This document shows, piece after piece, positions 54,431-62,952 of a stretch of DNA of 64,000 nt. This DNA is from Acidobacteriota bacterium (GTDB lineage: Bacteria; Acidobacteriota; Vicinamibacteria; Marinacidobacterales; Marinacidobacteraceae), in contig JAJEIY010000031.1 of the NCBI GenBank assembly GCA_022828085.1, forward strand, positions 32,679 through 96,678. The letters run 5' to 3'. How positions within the stretch are numbered: position 1 is the first letter of the stretch; the number at the start of each line of letters is the position of its first letter. Both the position numbers and the translations under genes were made by a program. Under the pieces are notes generated by a model, which was given only the letters and a program-made list of their open reading frames with translations, did no database searches and had not been told where the DNA came from.

Positions 54431-54601
54431 TCAGCCGCCCGCCAGATACATGATCCAGCCGATCCCCACCGCGAACCCCACGAAGCTGAGGAAGGCCCAG
54501 GCGGTGAAGCGGAGCCGCGCCGCCCACCCCTCGCGCATGAGGCAGGCGAAGGCGGGGGAGACCAGCGCCGCGAAGAGGACGAGCGCCGCGAAATGACTCA
54601 T
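54431..54601 (-). CDS. Small membrane protein (56 aa)
   Basis: Two hydrophobic helices (FAALVLFAALVSPAFACL and AWAFLSFVGFAVGIGWIMYLA) joined by a basic turn. The start ATG overlaps the stop of the DUF6677-like gene (ATGA), which argues that it is a real gene. Function unknown; perhaps a partner of that membrane protein. Confidence 0.65.
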   Translation of the reverse strand: MSHFAALVLFAALVSPAFACLMREGWAARLRFTAWAFLSFVGFAVGIGWIMYLAGG

Positions 54602-55071
54602 CGCGCGGCGCTCGCGGCCCCGCCGGCAGCCGCCGTGTCGTCCGCGGACTCCTTGGCTCCCGTCGCGATGTCCCAGGCGTCGAGGACCACGAGCATGTTC
54701 AGGAGACCCGCCACGATGAGGAAGGCGTACCCGTACTCGTAGGTGGGCGCTTCGGGGTTCCCGGCGCCGAGTCCCAGCAGCCGGGCCGCCACGTAGAAGG
54801 CGCCGGCCCCCATCTCCGCCATTCCGGCGAGCAGCGTCAGCGGGGCGGCGGCCTCGAAGGGGAAGAGTTCGCCCTCCATCCGGATGCCGAAGACGAACAG
54901 CAGCCCGATGCTGACCAGGAACACCGCGCCCGTGCCCCGCCGGCCCAGGGCGATGTGTCCGAGTCCCGGGACCACGAGGCCCAAAGCGCAGTACAGCAAC
55001 GGGTTGGACTCCTCGCGGCTGCCGGCCCGGGGTTCCCGTCGGGCGCTCGCCCGCGCCCCTGCCTCGACCAT
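54598..55071 (-). CDS. DUF6677-like membrane protein
   Basis: 157 aa with four or five hydrophobic stretches after a basic, disordered N-terminus (about 20 residues). The ALGLVVPGLGHIALGRRGTGAVFLVSI opening and the YEYGYAFLIVAGLLNMLVVLDAWDIATG end resemble the DUF6677 family as I remember it from Acidobacteriota, which supports the lineage guess. Function unknown. ATG 55071 is six bases after TACGAT (minus strand 55083-55078), so it is another probable leaderless start. Confidence 0.68.
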   Translation of the reverse strand: MVEAGARASARREPRAGSREESNPLLYCALGLVVPGLGHIALGRRGTGAVFLVSIGLLFVFGIRMEGELFPFEAAAPLTLLAGMAEMGAGAFYVAARLLGLGAGNPEAPTYEYGYAFLIVAGLLNMLVVLDAWDIATGAKESADDTAAAGGAASAAR

Positions 55072-55148
55072 CGCGGAATCGTAACCGGGGCCAGTGGTTT
55101 TCTGGTCGCGTTGGACGACCGCCCAGCCCTGGCCCGCGGGGTGTCGCA

Positions 55149-55226
55149 AACGGCTTGGAACGCCGACCTCCGGTCGGCACGCGCGGCGCTCCGCGCCGCG
55201 CACGTCGCAACCCCACCCATCCTCAC
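55149..55226. repeat. Family-2 two-hairpin palindromic repeat (forward)
   Basis: AACGGCTTGGAAC, hairpin GCCGACC-TCC-GGTCGGC, AC, hairpin GCGCGGCGC-TCC-GCGCCGCGC, then ACGTCGCAACCCCACCC. It is the cleanest copy of family 2 in the window. Bases 55227-55339 hold the brnT promoter region and nothing else visible. Confidence 0.65.
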
Positions 55227-55339
55227 GATGCGAACTGCCGCACACGCCGCCCTCCATACAGGCCGTCCCGTGCGGGAGGGCTTACGCGCCGAGGAAGAAG
55301 GTCGAACCCAAGTGTGTATATACTTTTGTATGTCTCACG

Positions 55340-55648
55340 GTGCAGTTCTCATGGGATCTCGAAAAAAATGACGCCACACTCCGGGAGCGCGGGTTTGATT
55401 TCGAGTTCGCGTCGCAGATATTCGGAGGCGACACCGTCGAGACGGAGGATCGTCGGCGCGACTATGGAGAAATACGAATGGTCGCCATTGGCCTCGCCGA
55501 CGGAGTCTACTTGACCGTCGTGTACACCGATCGCACCTTTCAGGGGAGAGTCGTGCGCCGCATCATTTCTGCCAGAAGGAGTAACGCGAATGAGCGCCAG
55601 ACCTACGGAAGAAAGACCGATCCACCCCAAGGTCCCGAGCCGCGGTAG
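55340..55648 (+). CDS. brnT: BrnT-family toxin
   Basis: 102-aa RelE-like ribonuclease toxin. It matches the BrnT (DUF497) pattern: FSWDLEKNDATLRERGFDFEFASQIF at the start, DYGEIRMVAIGLADG, LTVVYTDR, and VRRIISARRSNANERQTY at the end. GTG 55340 is the start that gives the family N-terminus; it follows a TTGTAT box by eight bases, and a GTATATAC palindrome lies at 55316-55323. The 3' end overlaps brnA by 59 bases, a longer overlap than usual. Base composition here is lower in GC than neighbours, a sign of transfer. Confidence 0.85.
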   Translation: MQFSWDLEKNDATLRERGFDFEFASQIFGGDTVETEDRRRDYGEIRMVAIGLADGVYLTVVYTDRTFQGRVVRRIISARRSNANERQTYGRKTDPPQGPEPR

Positions 55649-55892
55649 CGCTGACCTTGATCGTCTCCGGCGCATGTCGGAAGAAGAGATCGAGCGCACT
55701 TCGCCTCCTGAGCTGCGGAATCTTCCAGCGGACTTCTGGAGCCAGGCAGTGGTGGTGCCGCCGCCTAAGCGGGCCATCTCGCTGCGCGTTGACAAGGATG
55801 TGCTGGAGTGGTTCCGCGCCCGGGGGCCGCGCTACCAGACCCACATGAATGCTGTCCTCCGGGCCTACGTGTCGCGTATGGAGGAACGTTGA
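55590..55892 (+). CDS. brnA: BrnA-family antitoxin
   Basis: 100 aa. A disordered N-terminus is followed by a ribbon-helix-helix domain: KRAISLRVDKDVLEWFRARGPRYQTHMNAVLRAYVSRM. The DKDVLEWF and YQTHMNAVLRAY strings are standard for BrnA. It neutralises BrnT and represses the pair's promoter in known systems. Confidence 0.9.
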   Translation: MSARPTEERPIHPKVPSRGSADLDRLRRMSEEEIERTSPPELRNLPADFWSQAVVVPPPKRAISLRVDKDVLEWFRARGPRYQTHMNAVLRAYVSRMEER

Positions 55893-55926
55893 ACGACGCC
55901 CGTGCGGAAGACCGAATCGCCGGCGA

Positions 55927-56148
55927 TCAATAGGGGTCGAGATTCCGATCTTCGCGGACTTCCTTGAGGTCCATGGTGATGGGCCTTCGCCCGCGCAGTT
56001 CGCGAAGTCTCTCCTGGGCGCGGACGGCGACGATCTGCCGGAGACCCTGGCGGACGGTCCACGTAACGCCCTCACCGGTAATCGCACGCGCTTCCCGGAG
56101 CAGGGCCGTCGGAATGCGCACGGTGACCTTGGTGGTGGATTCGTCCAC
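55927..56148 (-). CDS. Orphan VapB-type antitoxin (ribbon-helix-helix)
   Basis: 73 aa from GTG 56148. KVTVRIPTALLREARAITGEGVTWTVRQGLRQIVAVRAQERLRELRGR is a MetJ/Arc-like fold seen in VapB (DUF2191) antitoxins; the acidic tail EVREDRNLDPY is the usual toxin-binding end. No PIN or other toxin gene lies beside it on either strand; the bases after its stop run into the convergent brnA end 34 bp away. Probably a module remnant or a trans-acting antitoxin. Confidence 0.7.
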   Translation of the reverse strand: MDESTTKVTVRIPTALLREARAITGEGVTWTVRQGLRQIVAVRAQERLRELRGRRPITMDLKEVREDRNLDPY

Positions 56149-56271
56149 GGCGCTTGCCTCCGGGAGAGAACAGCAGGATGCCAGTGAGGTTACGGCAAAC
56201 GGGACGCTGACGGGCATCTGCGTTCGCTCTGCCGGAGCGCATCCGGCCCGTGCGGATCGCGACCCAGTGAG

Positions 56272-56775
56272 TCACCGGAGTCCCTCCTGTCGCTGCCAAA
56301 AATAGCGGTGCGCGAGCCAATTTCGGAGCCTTACAGCCTTTCGCAACTCTTCAAGAAGGGTTTCCGGTAGACGTTTCCTCTCGCCGAGGTTACGCGCGAG
56401 CATGCCCAGAGTCTTCTTCAATTCGGCATCAAAGAGCGCGTCTCGGGGATCCGGCGGGGCCTGTGCAAAGCTCGGGCTGTAGAAGGCGGCCATCATGCTG
56501 ATCTGCACTTCCAGGCACTGCGCGTAGTACATCGCGAGTCCATATGTGGCCAGAACCTGGCGGCGGTGCGCTTCTTCTGCGTCGAACTCTTCGTCGGCGA
56601 TAATCTGTCTTGCGTGGTCTCGCGCCGCTGCGCGCAAGACATCCCTCAGTCGGCGCCGTACTTCATCCGGGTCGGACATGGGTGCCGGACTCCACTTCTC
56701 GGACTCTTCGGACGGTGCCTCCGGGCCGTCAGGCGCATCGAACAGGGTGTCGGCAGGCAGATCCGGTCGTGGCAT
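56272..56775 (-). CDS. Hypothetical protein with HEPN-like RNWLAH motif
   Basis: 167 aa from ATG 56775, which has AAGGAG five bases upstream. The first 35 residues are acidic and Pro-rich, the rest helical. Near the end KAVRLRNWLAHRYFW contains R-x4-H (residues 151-156) in the position and form seen in HEPN-fold ribonucleases or HEPN-like stress proteins. No partner nucleotidyltransferase (MNT) is present. Family not otherwise recognised; GC content is lower than average here, and it lies in a toxin-antitoxin-rich patch. Confidence 0.65.
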   Translation of the reverse strand: MPRPDLPADTLFDAPDGPEAPSEESEKWSPAPMSDPDEVRRRLRDVLRAAARDHARQIIADEEFDAEEAHRRQVLATYGLAMYYAQCLEVQISMMAAFYSPSFAQAPPDPRDALFDAELKKTLGMLARNLGERKRLPETLLEELRKAVRLRNWLAHRYFWQRQEGLR

Positions 56776-56914
56776 TGCGACTCCTTCGGTGCCGGTATGG
56801 CGGAGGACTGTAGAGCCTGGTCCCGAAGCTCCGAGTACGCGTCGAAGGCCATGCACGCCGGAGGTGTGCTGCAAGTAGCGGGATCATGGCTGTTCCCAAC
56901 GGGGCTATTCAGAT

Positions 56915-56948
56915 CGGCTGCCGACCGGAGGTCGGCGTTCCAGGCCGT
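56915..56948. repeat. Partial family-2 palindromic repeat (reverse)
   Basis: GCCGACC-GGA-GGTCGGC hairpin followed by GTTCCAGGCCG. The second hairpin and tail are missing. The gene-free stretch 56776-57166 contains this, the complete unit at 56999-57069 and the thiolase start region; nothing else is seen. Confidence 0.55.
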
Positions 56949-56998
56949 ACGTGCCAGCCAGGCTCTGGAACTCCATGCCGAGACCGGAAACGTTTTCA

Positions 56999-57069
56999 GG
57001 GTGGAGTTGCGCCGTGCGCGGCGCGGAGCGCCGCGCGTGCCGGTCGGAGACCGGCGTTCCAAGCCGGCC
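56999..57069. repeat. Family-2 two-hairpin palindromic repeat (reverse)
   Basis: GGGTGGAGTTGCGCC, hairpin GCGCGGCGC-GGA-GCGCCGCGC, GTGCCGGTC-GGA-GACCGGC, GTTCCAAGCCG. Same orientation as the partial copy 50 bp before. Confidence 0.6.
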
Positions 57070-57166
57070 GCACCATCAGGGCGCTTTGGCCGATCCGCCG
57101 GACTGCATCATCACACCAACTGGCCGGCGCTGCGGGCCGTAGTCCCGCGATACCCTTTCGTCCGCC

Positions 57167-58405
57167 ATGAGCCCGCCCAGAAACGCCGCCGCTCCGGCGG
57201 TGGGAATCTGGTTTCTGGCGGGGGCGCGGACCCCCATGACCCCGTTTCTCGGGGACTTGGCGGGACTCAGCGCGATTGAGCTGGGCGCGGCGGCGGCGAA
57301 GGGCGCGCTCGACCGCTCCGGTGTGGAGCCCGAGCAGGTGGATCACGTGGTGATCGGGAACGCCCAGCAGACCACTGCCGACGCCATCTACGGGGCCCGG
57401 CACGTCGGTCTCGGCGCCGGAGTTCCCGATTCCGTGCCGGCGCTGACCGTGAACCGGCTCTGCGGCTCGGGGATCCAGGCGGTGATTTCCGCGGCGCACC
57501 AGATGCTCGCCGGTGAGGCGGAGGTCGTGCTCGCCGGGGGGATGGAGTCCATGAGCCAGGCGCCCTTCGTGGTGCGGGGCGCACGCGCGGGGCTCCGGCT
57601 CGGCCACGGCAAGCTCGAGGACAGCCTGGTGGCCGCGCTCACCGACGGCCGGTGCGGGCTCTCGATGTCCGACACCGCGGAGAACGTGGCCGAGCGGACC
57701 GGGGTCACCCGCGAGGAATCCGACGAGGTCGCCCTGCGCAGCCAGGCGACCGCGGACCGGGCCTACCGGGCCGGGTCGCACGCCGAGGAGATCGTTCCCG
57801 TCACCGTGAAGACCCGGAAGGGCGAGCACGTGGTGTCCGAGGACGGCCACCGGCGGCCACAGACGACGCGCGAGGGCCTCGCGCGGCTCCGTCCCGCCTT
57901 CCGGAAGGACGGGCTGGTCACTGCCGGGAACGCGAGCGGCATCGTGGACGGCGGCGCCGCCTTCGTAGTGGCGCGCGAGGACACTCCCGCGGTGCGGGAT
58001 GGATCTCCGCTCGGCCGCATCGTCTCGTGGGCCACCGCCGGGGTGCCTCCCGAGATCATGGGGCTCGGGCCGGTGCCCGCCAGCCGGGCGGCGCTCCAGG
58101 CGGCGGGGCTCGGACTCGGGGACATGGACCGGATCGAGGTGAACGAGGCGTTCGCCCCCCAGTACCTCGCCGTCGAGCGCGAACTCGGCCTCGACCGCGA
58201 GCGGGTCAACGTGAACGGCGGCGCCATCGCGCTCGGGCATCCGCTCGGCGCGACCGGGACGCGCCTGCTGCTCACCCTGCTTCTGGAGCTGCGGCGTTCC
58301 GGTGGCCGCTACGGCCTCGCGACCGCCTGCATCGGCGGCGGCCAGGGCATCGCCATGGTCGTCGAGGCGGCGGGGAACGCCGCCGGCAACGGAGCGTCGG
58401 CGTGA
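57167..58405 (+). CDS. Acetyl-CoA C-acyltransferase (thiolase)
   Basis: 412-aa thiolase: Cys99 (NRLCGSG) is the acyl-accepting nucleophile, His358 (GHPLG) and Cys388 (ACIGGGQG) complete the site. FLAGARTPMTPFLG is the standard N-terminus. Either thiolytic (beta-oxidation) or condensing. First gene of a seven-gene operon whose genes overlap or nearly touch. The GTGA overlap with the crotonase gene suggests that the two work together on acyl-CoA. Confidence 0.94.
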   Translation: MSPPRNAAAPAVGIWFLAGARTPMTPFLGDLAGLSAIELGAAAAKGALDRSGVEPEQVDHVVIGNAQQTTADAIYGARHVGLGAGVPDSVPALTVNRLCGSGIQAVISAAHQMLAGEAEVVLAGGMESMSQAPFVVRGARAGLRLGHGKLEDSLVAALTDGRCGLSMSDTAENVAERTGVTREESDEVALRSQATADRAYRAGSHAEEIVPVTVKTRKGEHVVSEDGHRRPQTTREGLARLRPAFRKDGLVTAGNASGIVDGGAAFVVAREDTPAVRDGSPLGRIVSWATAGVPPEIMGLGPVPASRAALQAAGLGLGDMDRIEVNEAFAPQYLAVERELGLDRERVNVNGGAIALGHPLGATGTRLLLTLLLELRRSGGRYGLATACIGGGQGIAMVVEAAGNAAGNGASA

Positions 58406-59193
58406 CGGAGCGCGGCGCCCTCCTGCGCGAACGCCGGGAGACCGCGAAGGGACGCGCGTACGCCCTCGTCACCGTGAACCGGCCGAAGGCGCTGAACGCC
58501 CTGAACCGGGACCTGGTGGAGGCGCTCGCCACCGCCTTCGACGAACTCGGGGCGGACCGGGGGCTGGACGGAATCGTCCTCACCGGCGCCGGCGACCGCG
58601 CCTTCGTGGCCGGGGCGGACATCTCCGAGCTGCAGGACCTCACCCCCGAAGCGGCGTTCCGGTTCGCGCGCCGCGGCCAGGAGGTGATGCGCATCATCGA
58701 AGGGACCGGGAAGCCGGTGATCGCCGCGATCGGGGGCTACGCCCTCGGCGGCGGACTCGAGCTCGCGCTCGCCTGCCACCTGCGGGTGGCCGGCCCGCAG
58801 GCGAGGCTCGGGTTGCCCGAAGTGAAGCTCGGCGTCATCCCCGGATACGGCGGCACCCAGCGGCTCCCCCGCCTGATCGGACGGGGCCGGGCGCTGCGCA
58901 TGATCCTCACCGGCGAGCCGGTGGGGAGCGGGGAGGCGCTCGCGGCGGGCCTCGTGGACGCGGTCCACGAGGACGCGGTCGAAGGCGCTGCGGCGCTCCT
59001 CGACCGGGTGCTCGCGAACGGGCCGCTGGCGGTGCGCAACGCGCTCCTCGCGGTGGACGCGGGGCTCTCGGGTCTCGAGGACGGCCTGCTGTCCGAGGCC
59101 TCGCTCTTTGCGTCGCTCGCCGGCACCGACGACATGCGGGAGGGCACGGGCGCGTTCCTGGAGAAGCGTCCGGCGCGGTTCCGTGGCGCCTGA
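58402..59193 (+). CDS. Enoyl-CoA hydratase (crotonase family)
   Basis: 263 aa. [12 protein letters not shown] (oxyanion loop), [21 protein letters not shown], and [28 protein letters not shown] with catalytic Glu in PEVKLG region. It hydrates the 2-enoyl-CoA in beta-oxidation. GTG 58402 overlaps the thiolase stop; the last 11 bases overlap ribH. Confidence 0.94.
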   Translation: MTERGALLRERRETAKGRAYALVTVNRPKALNALNRDLVEALATAFDELGADRGLDGIVLTGAGDRAFVAGADISELQDLTPEAAFRFARRGQEVMRIIEGTGKPVIAAIGGYALGGGLELALACHLRVAGPQARLGLPEVKLGVIPGYGGTQRLPRLIGRGRALRMILTGEPVGSGEALAAGLVDAVHEDAVEGAAALLDRVLANGPLAVRNALLAVDAGLSGLEDGLLSEASLFASLAGTDDMREGTGAFLEKRPARFRGA

Positions 59194-59677
59194 GTCCGGT
59201 CCCCTGGCCGGCGTCCACGTCGGGATCGTGCTCTCGGAGCGGGACGAGCCCTCGGCCCGGCTCGCCGACGCCGCCGAGCGCTGGCTCCGGAGCGAGGGGG
59301 CCGACGTTTCCCGCCATCCGGCGCCGGCCGCCTTCGAGGTCGCCCAGCTGGCCGGCTGGCTGGCGGACTCCGGCCGCGTGGACGCCATCGTCGCCTGCGC
59401 CTCGATCGTGAAGGGGGAGACCTCCCACGACCGCCACCTCGCCGAAGCGGTGACCACGGGGCTCCTCGAGATCGGGGTCCGCACCCGCATTCCGGTAGGG
59501 AACGCGGTGCTCACCGTGGATACCGTCGAACAGGCCGACGCCCGTTCCGGCGGCGTCCGCGGGAACCGGGGAGAGGACGCGGCGCGCGCCGTCGCCGGAC
59601 TCCTGCGCGCCCGCAAGCGTCTCGGAGGACGGCCCGGCCTCGACCTCGGCCCGGTTTCCGCGCCTCGGGGAGGCTGA
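59183..59677 (+). CDS. ribH: 6,7-dimethyl-8-ribityllumazine synthase
   Basis: 164 aa. It catalyses the penultimate step of riboflavin synthesis. The VPGAFE loop appears as [12 protein letters not shown], the phosphate/His88 loop as [13 protein letters not shown] (family GxVIRGxTxH), and [17 protein letters not shown] is the standard C-terminal stretch. The VPG to PAP change is unusual but the fold signals are clear. GTG 59183 is inside the end of the crotonase gene. No other rib gene is in the window; ribH-nusB is a classical order. Confidence 0.85.
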   Translation: MAPESGPLAGVHVGIVLSERDEPSARLADAAERWLRSEGADVSRHPAPAAFEVAQLAGWLADSGRVDAIVACASIVKGETSHDRHLAEAVTTGLLEIGVRTRIPVGNAVLTVDTVEQADARSGGVRGNRGEDAARAVAGLLRARKRLGGRPGLDLGPVSAPRGG

Positions 59678-59678
59678 C

Positions 59679-60134
59679 GTGGACCCGCGGACCGCGCGCC
59701 AGCGCCGCCGGGGGCGCGAACTCGCCGCGCAGATGCTCTCCTCGTGGGACGCGAACCCCGCGTCGCCTCCCGCCACCGTGGCCGGCGTGCGGGACCTCAC
59801 CCGCGCCAGCGACGCGCACCTGGAATTCGCCGAGGTGCTGGCGAACGCCGCCTGGGAGCGGATCGAGGAGATCGACCGCTGCCTCGACGAGACCACCAAG
59901 CCCTTCTGGAAGGAGAACATGGGGCGGGTGGAGCGCAGCGTGCTGCGGGTCGCGGTCGCCGAGCTGCTGACCGCGACCGCGCCGCCCCGGGTCGTGCTGA
60001 GCGAGGCCATCGAGGTGGCGCGCCGCTACGCCGGCGAGGACTCCACCTCCTTCGTCCACGCGGTGCTCGACGGGGTCGTCAAGCGCCTGGGGAACACGGA
60101 TGAGGCCGCTGCGCCGGAGGGCGAGGGCTCATGA
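59679..60134 (+). CDS. nusB: Transcription antitermination factor NusB
   Basis: 151-aa helical RNA-binding protein that, with NusE, acts at boxA of rRNA operons. RQRRRGRELAAQMLSSWD and ERSVLRVAVAELLTATAPPRVVLSEAIEVARRYAGEDSTSFVHAVLDGVVKRL are typical. GTG start; the stop overlaps lysS (ATGA). Confidence 0.93.
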   Translation: MDPRTARQRRRGRELAAQMLSSWDANPASPPATVAGVRDLTRASDAHLEFAEVLANAAWERIEEIDRCLDETTKPFWKENMGRVERSVLRVAVAELLTATAPPRVVLSEAIEVARRYAGEDSTSFVHAVLDGVVKRLGNTDEAAAPEGEGS

Positions 60135-61660
60135 GCGACAACCCCACGGACCGCGAGCCGGCCATGCACCGGGACGAACGGGACCGCCGCCGGAAGCTGG
60201 CCGAGATCGAAAACCTCGGCGTTCCCGCGTGGCCGAGCCGGTTCGCCGCCTCCCACACCCTGGAACAGGCGGCGGAGACGTTCGGCGATCTGGACGGGCC
60301 GGAGCTCGAGGCGATCCCCGAGGCGGAGCGGACGGTGCGGGTCGGCGGCCGGGTCGTCGCCATCCGGTCGTTCGGGAAGGCCGCGTTCTGGCGGCTTTCC
60401 GAAGGACCCGGGACGCTCCAGGCGCACGTTCGGCGGGACGTGCTCTCCGAGCGGGACTTCGCGGTCTCGAAGGCGCTCGACCTCGGGGACTGGGCGGGCG
60501 TCACCGGTCCCATCTTCCGGACCCGGACCGGAGAACTCACCGTGCGGGCCGACTCGCTGTCCTTCCTGGCGAAGGCCCTGCTGCCGCTGCCCGAGAAGTG
60601 GCACGGCCTCGCCGACCGCGACACCCGGTACCGGCAGCGCTACCTGGATCTCCTCGGCAACCCGCGCACCCGGGAGGTGTTCCGCAGCCGGGCGGCGATG
60701 GTGTCCGCGATGCGCCGCTTCATGGACGGCGAGGGTTTCCTCGAGGTGGAGACCCCGATGCTCCAGCCGCTCGCCACCGGCGCGGCGGCCCGGCCGTTCC
60801 AGACCCGGCACCGGGCGCTCGGGATCGACCTCTACCTGCGGGTGGCGCCCGAGCTCTACCTGAAGCGGCTGGTCGTCGGCGGGTTCCCGCGGGTCTACGA
60901 GATCAACCGCAACTTCCGGAACGAGGGGCTCTCCACCCGCCACAACCCCGAATTCACCATGCTGGAGTTCTACCGGGCGTTCAGCGACTGCGCCGACATG
61001 ATGGAGATCACCGAGCGCCTGGTGATCGCGGCGGCGCGGGCGGTGCGCGGCGGCGAGCCGGCGGTCTTCGGGGACGAGGAGATCCGGTTCGAGAGGCCCT
61101 TCGCGCGGGTCTCCCTGCGGGAGGTCACCGGGGCGGCGCTCAAGGAACACGGAGTGGCGCTCGAGGACGACGACCTCCGGTCGGCCCCGCCGCTTGCCGA
61201 GGCGCACCGGCGGCTGGATCTCCCCCTGCCGCCCGACGAGAGCGCCGGCAAGCTGCTGCTCAGCCTCTTCGAGGCCCTCGCCGAGCGCCGCCTTGTCCAG
61301 CCCACCTTCGTGACCGGCTACCCCGTCGAGGTTTCACCGCTCTCGAAGGCGAGCCCGGACGAGCCCGGCATCACGGAGCGGTTCGAACTCTTCGCCGGCG
61401 GGCTCGAGATCGCGAACGGGTTCTCCGAGCTGAACGACCCGGACGAGCAGGCGGCCCGCTTCGGCGAGCAGATGGCGAAGCGCCAGGCGGGCGAGGAGCA
61501 CGCCATGGACTGGGACTACATCGAGGCCCTCCGCCACGGGTTGCCGCCGACCGGCGGCTGCGGGGTCGGGGTGGACCGGGTCGCCATGCTGCTCACGAAC
61601 TCCCCGGCGATCCGCGACGTGATCCTCTTCCCGCACCTCCGCCCGCGCGAGGGAAGGTGA
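60131..61660 (+). CDS. lysS: Lysyl-tRNA synthetase, class II
   Basis: 509-aa class IIb synthetase. The N-terminal OB fold (RVGGRVVAIRSFGKAAFWRL) binds the anticodon. Motif 1 is in MRRFMDGEGFLEVETPML, motif 2 in VYEINRNFRNEGLSTRHNPEFTMLEFY and motif 3 in GCGVGVDRVAMLLTNSPAIRDVILFP. It charges tRNA-Lys. The last residues overlap the start of lolC (GTGA). Confidence 0.97.
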   Translation: MSDNPTDREPAMHRDERDRRRKLAEIENLGVPAWPSRFAASHTLEQAAETFGDLDGPELEAIPEAERTVRVGGRVVAIRSFGKAAFWRLSEGPGTLQAHVRRDVLSERDFAVSKALDLGDWAGVTGPIFRTRTGELTVRADSLSFLAKALLPLPEKWHGLADRDTRYRQRYLDLLGNPRTREVFRSRAAMVSAMRRFMDGEGFLEVETPMLQPLATGAAARPFQTRHRALGIDLYLRVAPELYLKRLVVGGFPRVYEINRNFRNEGLSTRHNPEFTMLEFYRAFSDCADMMEITERLVIAAARAVRGGEPAVFGDEEIRFERPFARVSLREVTGAALKEHGVALEDDDLRSAPPLAEAHRRLDLPLPPDESAGKLLLSLFEALAERRLVQPTFVTGYPVEVSPLSKASPDEPGITERFELFAGGLEIANGFSELNDPDEQAARFGEQMAKRQAGEEHAMDWDYIEALRHGLPPTGGCGVGVDRVAMLLTNSPAIRDVILFPHLRPREGR

Positions 61661-62952
61661 GTCAGGAAGCGGGCGAAGCTCCCGCCGTCAGGAGTCCGCA
61701 GCCCGCGCCGCGGGGCCGCCTCGCCTCCCTGCCGTTCGAGCTCCAGATCGCCGGCCGCTACCTGATGCTCCGCAAGCAGGGCCTGTTCATCTCGGTGATC
61801 TCCGCGATCTCGGCACTCGGGGTCGTGCTCGGGGTGGCGATCCTGCTGGTCGCGCTCGCGATCATGACGGGCTTCCAGGGAGAACTCCGGGCGCGGATCC
61901 TCGGGGCGCTCTCCCATCTCACGGTGTTCAGCCTCTCCGCCGAGGGTTTCACGGACTACGCCGAAGTCGCCGAGGCGGTCGGGGCGGTGCCGGAAGTCGA
62001 GGGCGCCACGCCGGTGCTCTACGGCAAGGCGATCGCGCTCGGCCGGCGGGACGCCCTCGTGACGCTCAAGGGAGTGGATCCGGCGCGGGAGCCCGATGTC
62101 ACGGAGTTCGCATCCCGGATGACCGCGGGGCGGTTCGCCGACCTGGAAGCCGTGGTCCCGGGCGAGCCGCCTCCGGTGCTCCTCGGTGAGGAGCTGGCCC
62201 TCGGACTGGGGGTCGGGGTAGGGGAGACGATCCGCCTCATGGTGCCCGGGGGCCAGTTGACGCCGCTCGGCACCGTTCCCACCACCCGCCGCTTCCGGGT
62301 GGCCGGGTCCTTCCGGCTGGGCCTTTACAACTACGACAACGCCTACGCGCTCATCCCGCTCGGGGAGGCGCAGCGGCTCACCGGCCGGGACGGCGAGGCG
62401 AGCCAGGTGGAGGCGCGGATCACCGACATGTTCGAGGTGAGGGAACGGGAGGCCCGGGTGCTGGAAGCCCTCGGTCCCGGGTACTCGGCGCTCAACTGGA
62501 TCGACCTGAACACCACCCTGTTCTCGGCCTTCTGGCTCGAGAAGCTGGCGACCACGCTCTTCGTGAGCTTCATCGTCGGAGTGGCCGCGCTCAACATCGT
62601 CGCCGGCCAGATCGTCACGGTGACCGAGAAGACCCGGGACATCGCGATCCTCAGGTCCATGGGGGCCACCCGGCGAAGCATCATGGCGCTCTTCATGGCG
62701 CAGGGGGCCGTGATCGGCACCGTGGGCACCGGACTCGGGGCGGTGCTCGGAATCGCCGCCTGCCGGATCCTCGACGGCCGGATCCGGATCCCCGAGGACG
62801 TCTACCAGATCACCGCGGTGCCCTTCACGCTGTTGCCGGGCGACGTGGCGCTGGTCTGCATCTTCGCGCCCCTCGTCTGTTTCCTGGCCACCCTGTACCC
62901 CGCGCGCCGGGCGGCGTCGCTGGTGGTCACCGACGCCCTGAGGTTCCAGTGA
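61657..62952 (+). CDS. lolC: Lipoprotein-releasing ABC transporter permease (LolC/LolE)
   Basis: 431-aa type VII ABC permease. A first helix (ISVISAISALGVVLGVAILLVALAI), a large periplasmic MacB-like domain, then three C-terminal helices ending with PARRAASLVVTDALRFQ, the family's usual end. It extracts lipoproteins from the inner membrane for transfer to LolA. One gene serves as both C and E subunits (homodimer, as in many bacteria). The operon partner LolD follows at once. Confidence 0.93.
   Translation: MSQEAGEAPAVRSPQPAPRGRLASLPFELQIAGRYLMLRKQGLFISVISAISALGVVLGVAILLVALAIMTGFQGELRARILGALSHLTVFSLSAEGFTDYAEVAEAVGAVPEVEGATPVLYGKAIALGRRDALVTLKGVDPAREPDVTEFASRMTAGRFADLEAVVPGEPPPVLLGEELALGLGVGVGETIRLMVPGGQLTPLGTVPTTRRFRVAGSFRLGLYNYDNAYALIPLGEAQRLTGRDGEASQVEARITDMFEVREREARVLEALGPGYSALNWIDLNTTLFSAFWLEKLATTLFVSFIVGVAALNIVAGQIVTVTEKTRDIAILRSMGATRRSIMALFMAQGAVIGTVGTGLGAVLGIAACRILDGRIRIPEDVYQITAVPFTLLPGDVALVCIFAPLVCFLATLYPARRAASLVVTDALRFQ

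Noticed and set aside
55563..56087. A PIN or other toxin partner for the orphan VapB-type antitoxin
   Set aside because: The only frames beside it are antisense to brnTA or to itself and show no toxin motif.
56776..57166. Short ORFs with RSAFQAV or GDRRSKPA-type translations here and near 14600, 16350, 55150 and 63700
   Set aside because: They are translations of the palindromic family-2 repeats, not genes; the same peptide strings reappear at each repeat copy.
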